The notes under the pieces: generated by a model
The model's database searches: none
What the model was told of the DNA's origin: nothing
What the model saw: the letters and a program-made list of their open reading frames with translations, nothing else
Assembly (NCBI GenBank): GCA_963693305.1
Contig: OY855904.1
Span: 43,945,304 to 44,009,303, forward strand
Reading direction: 5' to 3'
Source: Meandrina meandrites
Lineage: Eukaryota; Cnidaria; Anthozoa; Scleractinia; Meandrinidae
Length of the DNA: 64,000 nt
Shown here: positions 38,806 to 48,552 of the stretch, piece by piece
Position numbering within the stretch: the stretch's first letter is position 1
How the letters are laid out: each line of letters starts with the position of its first letter
Position numbers and translations under genes: made by a program

Positions 38806-40216
38806 AACAGGATTATTATTATCATTATTATCATCTTGGGTGGGCGCAATGCTGGTATGACAACTTTTGGAGTCTTGCGAGGACCTGCACTTGCTATTGC
38901 TTTAATAAATATTTTCTAAAATCGACATTATTATTTATTTACGGACACAACTTCTGGAATTCGTAGTAATTACACGTGGCAGTATTGTCGCAGTATTATG
39001 TGGTAGCCACAACCACCTAAAACCACGTGAGATATGCGTCGAAACTAGTGTTTTTGTTTGCTAGATTCCCTTTCTACTTTACGATGCTCTGAAGTCATGA
39101 TGAACACATTATAAACTTCAGAGTTTGCTACGTGATGTAAAAAGCCAATGAGTAGGCTCTTCACAGATGATAAAAGTTAAAAGAGCGTGGTCAAAGATTT
39201 TTAATTAACAGATTTTTGAGCAGCCAAAATATATACTTCTGTCGAAGGAAAGCTACAAAAAATGGGCAATATACTGTTCGATGCGTGTTTCGTACTAGTA
39301 TAATCTCTCCGGGAATCTATAATCTTGGCCTCTTTCGAAAGGTGTGCTCAGCTTTCAAGCTTTGTCGTTTATATGGTTTTTATTATAATACAAGGCATCA
39401 CATCAGCGATGTTCTTTCTGTCAGATTTGATCAAGTGATGAACGTGGCGTGATGGACCACATTGTCTGTTTGATAGTGGAGGTGTGTAGACGTCGACGTC
39501 TTTGCAGAGGGTTAATAGACACAAAAGACGAGAATGTTGTAATTGAACTTTATACTGCTAACTGTAAACGGAGAGTGCTGACAAGACTTGATAAAAACGA
39601 CAGAGCAAGGGATGTCTACCATTTGGTGGAATAAACCGGTTGGAATGACCATTGAAAAATAAGTGCTTTTTCCTAAAATACAGAAACCGACTGAACGAGA
39701 TGGTGAGCCCATTTATAATTTAGTTTTGGGCTATTGTTTTTCTTTGATAAGTGACTGGAAATGGGAAAAATGAACTTATGGTACAGAATGTTCCGACGGT
39801 TCGTACCAACAGAAATGAAAGGACACCTCAAAAGGTAGTCAACCGTTTCCCAATTTTTGTTTTTTTGGAAAATTACCGTTCCATTTAATTGATTTCCAAG
39901 ATCTCGGTTCGCTCGCTCGACTGAGTTCCATCTGCTCTTTCACGTGACATTGTTTTAATGACCCATGAATCCACTACTGGAGGAGGGAGGGCGGGGGGGC
40001 GGGGGGGGGGGGGGGTAGGGTGGGCAATTACCAGTTACCTGCACAAGAAAAGGTATAACAAAAATAGTGCAAAGCGAGCAATGTTACGTAAAAAATGTAA
40101 CAAATCGGAATAAAAGCATGCCCTTGAATAATAAAATCTTGCCACCTAGCCCAGTTTAGAATTTTCTATTTCTTGAGTGCCTTACAAACTGTTATTTATG
40201 TGAACTTTCCATCATT
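38806..40216. other. Non-coding stretch
   Basis: Two open frames of 78 and 61 codons (39216-39634) have no recognisable domain. A G-rich tract ends with G15 at 40001-40015. I call no gene here. Confidence 0.4.
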
Positions 40217-40224
40217 GTGAAATT

Positions 40225-40358
40225 ACTAATTGAATATAGCTTCTATAAGCAATTTACAGAAAAAAAATGCTCGTCGCTTATCTTTGTATTCTGGAATGTA
40301 GCATTCCACGACGACTTCACTGAAATAATAGTAACAAAAGCAACTCAAGGAAATTCAT
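40225..40358 (-). pseudogene. Decayed signal-peptide exon, tandem copy 1
   Basis: From ATG at 40356-40358 the frame begins MNFLELLLLLLFQ and then stops, because one base is missing relative to the other copies. It is otherwise colinear with the exons at 41513 and 43081. Confidence 0.6.
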
Positions 40359-41281
40359 CACCTCAAGGGCCAGCTCCCAGGATCAAAACAAAACGGTTTT
40401 AAAAGACAACAAAAATGGCGCTTGGCTTATTAACAATTTTATTTTTAAATTTGAAAATGAGTTATAATTTGGAATGCCGTTTATAACGAGTGTTGAGCTA
40501 ATCAAGAAAACGTGTTTAAAAAATAGAAAGCACAGACCACTTAAGATTATTTCAAGCAACTTTTAAATTATTTAACCAAACTGTTAACTTCGATGGAGCA
40601 GCTACGTGGAACCATTTTCAAGAAATCATATTTTTATCATGGTTTATTTCGATACCTCAGGCAACCTAAGAAGGAAGCTCAATGATGGGGTCTTTTTGAC
40701 GCTAGAAAAACAAGGAATTGAAGAGCTTTTAACAACTAGCCGCCAAAAATAAGCATTTTATTTAAAGGAAATCGTGAATAGAAACGTTATGAACGAAAAA
40801 CAATGTAGTGCCTGGTGACGGTTTCAGCTGTTTATTTTGATTTCTATCTGAGATTCAAGGTAAAATTTAAAAAGGGGAGTTTGCTATGATTTTAGATATG
40901 ATTCCAATTCACAGATCTCCAGATTTTAAATACGTACAAGTCAGGGATATGCACTGAGTCATAGTAGTATTCGGATAATCAGTGGCCTGTTATAGAATTT
41001 TTCATAGTAGTATTGTTCTGAATTGCAGTGACGTTGTAAATCGATCGATTTTCCTTCATCAAATTTAGGTGCATGGCAAGCGCTCAAGAAACGTTCCTCC
41101 CAGTTTACATGAATATGAGTGGCGCAAACCTTAAAAAATAATCAGATACTTTCCATCCGAAACTTACAAACGTACGTCTGAAGTCGTTTAAAATTAAAAA
41201 TAAGCGCTTCGCATTTGTTTTTCAGGCTTTACCCCATTTTCCTGGAGGTCAAACAAATGATTGAATATAAAATTGAATATC

Positions 41282-41612
41282 ACTGAGCAGACGTCGACGT
41301 TAATTGCTGTAGAACCAGCTCATAAAGTTTGCGTGGACCACACTTAATGGTTTGAAAAGTTCTTGTTTTGTCTGATTCCGTCCGCTGTATCGTTCGTTTT
41401 TATTTTGTTTCAAGTACATACCTTTTTTGAACAATTTTAAATAAATGTGAACTAATACTAAACTTAGCCCTGAGGACTGATTATTCGGGAAAGAAGTAAA
41501 TGTAGATCTCACCGTTTATCTTTGTATTCTTGTGAAACGTTTCATCTCTTGTAGCATTGGATGACTTCACTGAAATGAAGAATGACAGCAAAAGTATTGC
41601 AACGAAATTCAT
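41282..41612 (-). CDS. Small secreted-protein gene, tandem copy 2 (signal exon and start of exon 2)
   Basis: Exon 41513-41612 encodes MNFVAILLLSFFISVKSS then NATRDETFHKNTKIN: a Met, a hydrophobic core, a polar cleavage region and an N-glycosylation site (NAT). Donor GTGAGA follows with one base left over. An acceptor (CTGCTCAG) 230 bases on, with exon 2 from 41282, is in phase and continues VIFNFIFNHLFDLQENGVK. In this copy exon 2 meets a stop after about 30 codons, so the product is either very short or broken. I recognise no family. Confidence 0.4.
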
Positions 41613-42864
41613 CTCAAGCGTCCGATCCTCACACGATCAAAAGAAAACCGCTTTAAAAGTAGACAAAAAAATGACGTGATATTGGCTACAGGCAACTTTG
41701 AAAATGGAAGCGCCAGTACCAGTTTTAGGATTTTGTTCAGCTGAGAAGAAAAAGGCTTAGCCACTAGCCTTTGAAATTTGGAAATGAGTTATTAATTTGG
41801 AATTCCCATTAGCGACTGTTTAAGTCAAGAAAAAAGATATCCGTATAACAATTATAGCACACGCCAATTAAGACCACTTAAGGAAGTTGTTAATTATGAA
41901 TTCATCAGTCAAACTGTTTACCTAACCGGCAGTTTGAAAACAATGGACGGTCCTTCAGTTTTTATAGCTAGCGAAAAGTTATTTTTTCTGCCGAAATTCT
42001 TTTAGAAGGGATCTTGTAATCATTATTTATTTTATAAAATAGGTAATATCTGGAGGTTTTTGTTTACGGGGCAAACAATTAACTGAAGACTTTTTAGAGT
42101 GTAAGGTAGTACGTTTAGAGAGGGTGCGATATTTAAATTGTTCAATGGAAAATATTGTACAAAACTGTCAGCTTTGATGAGGAGCAGTTTCGTCGAACCA
42201 TTTTAATGAAACCTATTTTTTTTTATCATGGTTTATTTCGATACCTCAGGCAACCTAAGAAGGAAGCTCAATGATGGGGTCTTTTTGACGCTAGACAAAC
42301 AACTAGCTGAAGAGCCTTTTGGCCACCAAAACTAAGCATTTTATTTAAAGGAAATCGTGAATAGAAACGTTATGAACGAAAAACAATGTAGTGCCTGGTG
42401 ACGGTTTCAGCCATTTCTTTCGATTTCTATCTAAGATTCAAGGTAAAATTTAAAAAGGGGAGTTTGCTATGATTTGAGATATGATTCCAATTCACAGATC
42501 TCCAGATGTTAAATACGTACAAGTCAGGGATATGCACTGAGTCATAGTAGCATTCGGATAATCAGTGGCCTGTTAAAGAATTTTTCATAGTAGTATTGTT
42601 CTAAATTGCATTGACGTTTTAAATCGATCGATTGTCCTTCATCAAATTTAGGTGCATGGCAAACGCTCAAGAAACGTTCCTCCCAGTTTACATGAATATG
42701 AGTGGCGCAAACCTTAAAAGATAATCAGATACTTTCCATCCGGAACTTACAAAAATACGTCTGGAAGGTGGTATACAAACAAAAATAAGCGCTTCGCATT
42801 TGTTTTTCAGGCTTTACCCCATTTTTCTTGAGGTCAAACAAATGATTGAATATAATTGAATATC

Positions 42865-43180
42865 ACTGAGCAGACGTCGACGTTAATTGCTGTAGAACCA
42901 GCTCATAAAGTTTGCGTGGACCACACTTAATGGTTTCAAAAGTTCTCGTTTTGTTTGATTCCGTCCGCTGTATCGTCTTAAGTACATACCTTTTTTGAAC
43001 AATTTTAAATAAATGTTAACTCATACTAACTTAGCCCTGACGACTGACTATTTGGGGAAAGAAGTAAATGTAGATCTCACCGTTTATCTTGGAATTCTTG
43101 TAAAACGTTTCATCTCTTGTAACATTGGATGACGTCGCTGAAATGAAGAATGACAGCAAAAGAATTGCAACGAAATTCAT
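42865..43180 (-). CDS. Small secreted-protein gene, tandem copy 3 (signal exon and start of exon 2)
   Basis: Exon 43081-43180 encodes MNFVAILLLSFFISATSS then NVTRDETFYKNSKIN, ending in the same phase and donor as copy 2. An in-phase acceptor lies at 42866-42867, but that copy of exon 2 has an indel just after the acceptor. The reading frame of the signal exon is kept between copies despite about six amino-acid changes, which suggests past selection on protein. Function unknown. Confidence 0.4.
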
Positions 43181-44212
43181 CTCAAGCGTCTGATCCTCAC
43201 ACGATCAAAAGAAAACCGCTTTAAAAGAAGACAAAAAAATGACGTGATATTAGCTATAGGCAACTTTGAAAATGGAAGCGCGAGTACCAGTTTTAGGATT
43301 TTGTTCAGCTGAAAAGAAAAAGGCTCAGCCACTAGCTTTTCAAATTTGGAAATGAGTTATTGATTTGGAATTCCCATTAGCGACTGTTTAAAGTCAAGAA
43401 AAAAGATATCCGTATAACAATTATAGCACACGCCACTTAAGACCACTTAAGGAAGTTGTTAATTATGAATTCATCAGTCAAACTGTTTACCTAACCGGCA
43501 GTTTGAAATCAATGGACTGTCCTTCAGTTTTAATAGCTAGCGAAAAGCTTTTTTTTCTGTCGGAAATTCTTTTAGAAGGGATTTTGAAATTATTATTTAT
43601 TTTATAAAATAGGTAATATCTGGAGATTTTTGGGTACGGGGCAAATAATTAACTGAAGACTTTTTAGCAACTAGCCAGAGTGTAAGGTAGTACGTTTAGA
43701 GAGGGTGCGATATTTAAATTGTTCAATGGAAATTATTTACCAAAACTGTTAAAATCGTTAAGACGCAATTTCGTCGAACCATTTTAATCAAATCTATTTT
43801 TTATCATGGTTTATTTCGATACCTCAGGCAACCTAAAAAGGAAGCTCAATGATGGGGTCTTTTTGACGCTAGACAAACAATTCAACTAGCTGAAGAGCCT
43901 TTAACAACTGGCCACCAAAAATAAGCCTTTAATTATTTACATGGAAACGTGAATAGAAAACGTTATGAACGAAAAACAATGTAGTGCCTGGTGACGGTTT
44001 CAGCCATTTCTTTCGATTTCTATCTAAGATTCAAGGTAAAATTTAAAAAGGGGAGTTTGCTATGATTCGAGATATGATTCCAATTCACAGATCTCCAGAT
44101 GTTAAATACGTAAAAGTCAGGGATATTCACTGAGTCATAGTAGTATTCGGATAATCAGTGGCCTGTTATAGAATTTTTCATAGTAGTATTGTTCTGAATT
44201 GCAGTGAAGTTG

Positions 44213-44422
44213 TCAATCAATCGATGTTCCTTCATCAAATTTAGGTGCATGGCATACATGGCAAACGTTCAAGAAACGTTCCTCACAGTTTACATGAATA
44301 TGAATGGCGCAAACCTTAAAAAAATAATCAGATACATTCCATCCGAAACTTACGAAAGTACATCTGGAAGGTGGTATACAAAGTTTTTCAGGCTTTACCC
44401 CATTTTTATTGAGGTCAAACAA
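44213..44422 (-). CDS. Cys-rich second exon of the most rightward tandem unit
   Basis: The frame reads NGVKPEKLCIPPSRCTFVSF, later YFFKVCAIHIHVNCEERF and LNVCHVCHAPK, giving six Cys before HAPK and an ending SID. It is the only unit in which the second-exon region stays open; the homologous regions at 41030-41270 and 42630-42850 are broken by indels. The splice acceptor seen in the other copies (CTCAG) is CTCGG here, and the matching signal exon would lie to the right, where the repeat ends. It may therefore be a stranded fragment. Confidence 0.3.
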   Translation of the reverse strand: MFDLNKNGVKPEKLCIPPSRCTFVSFGWNVSDYFFKVCAIHIHVNCEERFLNVCHVCHAPKFDEGTSID

Positions 44423-44699
44423 ATGATTGAATATAAAATTGAATATTACCGAGCAGACGTCGACGTTAATTGCTGCAAGCGGCCGTGGCCCTTCTCGCTA
44501 ATGCTTTCGGTCGAGGTTTTTTTTTATGGAAAGGGCGTTTTCACACTTGCTTGCTGTACGTTTTCAACAGATGTTCGCAACGAACGCAATTTTCGTGACT
44601 TGTCCTGGAGATCGTTTAAAGAGTTAAGCAGTTATCGCACATATTGGATAACATGTGACGACTGTCACGCTACAGAATAACGCAAGAAAAAAACAACGA

Positions 44700-45511
44700 A
44701 CAAGAAAAATAGTGAAATTTTTATCTTTTAGTACTATCCTTCCTTAAAAAAACTGATAAGCCTTGTTCAATTGTAACCGGAACGTCTACTGAGTCCTTAA
44801 TTACGATGGGTCACACGTTTTGAACTAATCCGAACGGGATTACTGATCTCAAGATCAATTACTAGATAACGTAAAACAAGAGGGGAGGGAGGGTGCAGAG
44901 TGTAAAATAATACATCTGGATAGGGGGCAATATCTAAATTATTCAATAGAAATGGCGGAGGAGGGGGGGGGGGGGGGGGGCTAATTTTCAACGAAATCAC
45001 ACGCTTAGTTTTCTTGCTGGGTTAAATGTAGAAAGGATGAAGTATCCTCTTGTAGTTAAATGTACTGAAAATAACACAAATATTGCAGGGGGTTATGTCA
45101 TGTTCGAAATTATTTTAACTTTCATTTTGTCCTGTCCATTTTCTGCCTTTGAGACAATTTTGCAGCCCTGTTTATTATGCAGGTAATACAATAAAATTAT
45201 TTGCATACAAAATAGAGTTAAATTTGGTACCATTGGGTAAAAACAAATGGATGAGACAGAACATCGTCACGCAACTTAGTCAACTCGTCGTCGGTCGCTC
45301 GTCGACAACGAGATTTTCTGCGAAAGTCGTCCTCTCGATTACGAGTTTACAAAGGTGAAGGCTTCTAACATAATTATTTGACCCTTTTTATGTGCAGTAA
45401 AAACACAACCTTGTCTGGTATGTCCGTGGTAAAGAAAAAATGTTTCAGGACTTGAGGATATACTTCTTAAGACGGAATCCGCCAGGACTTCGAGTAGTTG
45501 TTGGACAAAAT
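44700..45511. other. Non-coding stretch
   Basis: Contains G18 at 44963-44980. No gene recognised. Confidence 0.4.
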
Positions 45512-45955
45512 TATGTACCAAAATTATTTACACCTTATTGCAAGCTTTTGTGTTACTGCTTCAAATATCTTATCAAAAGAAATCTTTTCTAACAACACCA
45601 AACATCGAAAACCAATCTCGTAGTTCCACTGAATTCCACTAAATCGCTTAAAAGACGCAAGCTTTTGCCTATAGCTTGTGAACATTAAATTTCATTTTCT
45701 CAGGCTCTGATAAGAAATTGTTGTACCAAAATTATTTACACCTTACTGCAAACTTTTGTGTTACTGCTTCAAATATCTTATCAAAAGAAATCTTTTCTAA
45801 CAACACCAAACACCGAAAACAAACTTTGAAATTTCACTGAATTCCACTGAATCGCTAAAAGACGATTTTACAAAATGGCTGCACGTGAGAATTTCCCTAT
45901 AGCTTGTGAACTTTGAAATTCATTTTCTAAGACTCTGATAAGAAATTGTTGTTGG
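45512..45955 (+). repeat. Tandem duplication of a ~205-bp unit
   Basis: ACCAAAATTATTTACACCTT starts units at 45518 and 45724; CTCTGATAAGAAATTG ends them at about 45720 and 45950. The copies share long identical blocks (for example TGTTACTGCTTCAAATATCT) and small indels. Confidence 0.85.
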
Positions 45956-46829
45956 TGTTATTAATGATAATTACTTATATCTTTACCTTTTATTTAGGGT
46001 AGAAAATAACGCAATAGGATTTAAATTATTCTGGTACTCGATTTTAGTCCTTCGTAAATAAATATTACTCGACTTCCTGGTGGATTCCATCTTAAACTCA
46101 TTGATAAAACGTCAAGTTTAAATCAAGGAAATCAGAGCCATGATGGTAGCAGAGAGAACAGACAACATACGTTACAAAACAGATTGACAAACGTACACAG
46201 TACAAAGCCCATCACTGTCATCGAGCGGTTCACCTGACTTTAATACTATGTATTCGGGAACAGCCCTCGGATCCAGGCCACATTCACTCCGATTTGGAGT
46301 GAAATGTTAAGAGGTTTAATGAAGGGATAGAAGAAAGAAAATTATTTTTGAAGCACCAACAGACAGTTGCCCCCACGCAAGAGCATCCCAGGTTGTCGGG
46401 GGACTGTTTGGGTGTCCATCTACTAATTTTTAACTTGAAATTCTAATATTAAAATCACATTAAATCTTTAATATTTCTTATTTCTCAAAATTTTGCTAAG
46501 CCTTTGAGAAAAACTATCTCTTCCCAAACATCCCCAAAAATTTAAAACACCCCGCTGGATTACTTGAAACGCGGACGAGATATTCGCATTAAACCAAGTT
46601 TAGCGGTGGAAAAACAGGCTTCAGGTGTACCCCCGCCTTAACAGGACGAACATATAAATTACTGGTAATCTTGGCTTGGTGGTGAATTTTGGGCAAATGA
46701 CATTATCAAGCATAGGGCCTATTTACTTGAGGTTTGCTAATTACCAGTTCTTAAAACTGAAAGTATTCCTGGTGGCTGCAAATCAAAAAAAAAAAATGCT
46801 GGTGCTAGAGCCATAAAAGCAGGTAAGGG
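45956..46829. other. Non-coding stretch
   Basis: No gene, RNA or clear repeat recognised. Confidence 0.4.
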
Positions 46830-47336
46830 CATTTCTCAAAAGACCCCAGCAGAAGACATCGTACTAACTGGGCTAAGTCCAATTTTCAGGTTTTTCTTAA
46901 AGTCTAAAAAAGCAAAATAATGTCATTAAAAACCCACTTGATGGATGACCTCACTTTGCTCATGGAGGAATTGAATGCAGGATCTCCGGGGAAAGACCCG
47001 CGAGATTTGTAGCACCCAAACCATATTGGAGATTGAGCTGGAAACGAGTGCCGTTCCTGTCTGCAAAAGGGTGCGAAAGAGTTCAAATTTCTCTTGTAAA
47101 TCTGCCCCCCTTTAATTTAGCATCGGTTCCATGAGGAGTGTCATGGAGTCTGAGTAAGAATCCTTTGTTGGATTTCTGTTGAAGATATGAAATTTGTGCT
47201 TGAACCAGAAATGGAAGAAAAACTGTTTGTTCAAAAGATTTCGTTTGGCTACAATGTATTCTTTGATCAAATACAAGGTAGAAAATAACCCACTTCGGTG
47301 TGAGAGGACATGTACGCAGGGAAAATTAAGATCCAC
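46830..47336 (-). pseudogene. PIF/Harbinger (HARBI1-like) transposase remnant
   Basis: The minus strand reads DPAFNSSMSKVRSSIKWVFN then DII, the conserved [E]-W-F-x-D-I block near the C-terminus of Harbinger nucleases. After in-frame stops, LLRNALTCF-like text (near 46830) continues in another frame, as in the end of that family. The acidic residue that usually precedes W in the motif is Lys here. Frames upstream (47112-47336) are no longer clearly alignable. Broken and inactive. Confidence 0.5.
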
Positions 47337-47378
47337 ACATTTCTTTCTATTGGAATTGAAAAGAAAAAAGGAGCAACT

Positions 47379-48175
47379 GTAAAGAGGGGGGCGTAAGGGT
47401 TTGCGGTGATGCGGTTTTGTGTTATTTTTTTGTGCAGTTTGCGGTTATTTTATTTTTAACTCGCGGTTTTGCGGTTTTACAACATTTTGCGGTTTGCGGT
47501 TATTACAACTTTCAGCTCGCGGTAATCGGTGAGAAACATTTCTGCGGTTATATGAATCGGTTAGTTTTCCAAAAAACGCTTTCGATATGCGGTTGTTTTG
47601 CTTGATTTGACGTTTTGGATCCGAGTGTTTTGTTTTACAGCATATCCGTTTACGTCGTTTACACAGTCAGAGTCATTGTTATGCAATCCGGCATTGTGGT
47701 TTGTAATAATAGCTTTTCCAGTTAATACTAAAGGCGATTAAAGATTTTATCCAATGATATGCCGAATTCGTGACACTGATTGAGACCGACCAGGCCGGAT
47801 GAAGTGCTATCAGGTTTATGTTTCATTGTTCTGCACGTTCTGGTCGCCGTGTTCTCTTGGACCTCTTGCAGTCCTTGCACATTGCGAGGAATCCAGATCT
47901 GCGAGATATGGCAAGCGAGCTGGACAGTAAAACCATTATAAACGGCGTGGCCTATTTTTATGAAAAAAGGACGAGCGGAGAAAATTTTCGGAAAAGGAAC
48001 AAATTTCAGTTGATTGTTATGCATCCTGATGAGGACAAGTTTTCTGTGTGGCTCTCATTTGTTGCTGCGGTTACGGTTTTTGCGGTAAACAATGATGCGG
48101 TTTGCGTTTTTTTGCCGCATATCTGTGCGGTTTTGCGGTTTTTTAACCCCCCTTACGTCCCCCTCTGTAAACAAA
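47379..48175. mobile_element. ~800-bp TIR element rich in GCGGTT, with an internal open segment
   Basis: The left end GTAAAGAGGGGGGCGTAAGG and the right end CCTTACGTCCCCCTCTGTAA are imperfect inverted copies. Both subterminal parts carry many GCGGTT and TTGCGG words (47398-47600 and 48066-48142). The middle, about 47818-48055 on the plus strand, keeps an open, protein-like frame (LLDLLQSLHIARNPDLRDMA, later KRNKFQLIVMHPDEDKFSVW) that I do not recognise; it may be captured host sequence. Confidence 0.55.
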
Positions 48176-48552
48176 GCAAACTGAGGATAACACGTTTTCT
48201 CTTAGAACGCGTGTTGCTAGTTTTTGATTTAACGACAACAAAAAAAACATTTTGTAATTAAAACTTATCAAAAGGTAAATTACATCAATCTGCCCCCGGT
48301 GCAAATCCTTTAAGAGTCCCTGTTATATGGATTGCTAATGCTAAATGGTGCATCTGGAAGCTAATGAAATTATTACTCCCTCATTTTAAGCTCTAGCCTG
48401 CATTACTGGAGGTTTTGTTGGCGGAAAACGAGGCAAAAACGAGTTGCGAGTCGCCGAAGAAACCGCCAGCTACGCAGGCTGGAGATGTCTCGATGGCTTA
48501 GCCTGCCTTAACCTCTCTTTTTGCCGTTGACCTTTACATATTGTACGTGTTA
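48176..48552. other. Spacer downstream of the GPCR gene
   Basis: A small foldback (AGCCTGC at 48396 and GCAGGCT at 48475) with a GC-rich centre is present. Otherwise nothing recognised; the GPCR 3' untranslated region should lie here. Confidence 0.4.

Larger units (their letters stand above)
40217..44480. repeat. Tandem array of a ~1.58-kb unit (about 2.7 copies)
   Basis: The landmark TTATTTCGATACCTCAGGCA occurs near 40643, 42235 and 43810; CAGGCTTTACCCCATTTT occurs near 41224, 42809 and 44390. The first unit has lost about 300 bases. Copies differ by many substitutions and small indels, so the array is not recent. Units carry a minus-strand signal-peptide exon and a second exon (separate entries). 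The right border is sharp at about 44478, where the sequence becomes unique. Confidence 0.85.

Noticed and set aside
44204..44680. 158-codon plus-strand frame
   Set aside because: It runs across the right border of the tandem array and is antisense to the better-supported Cys-rich exon.
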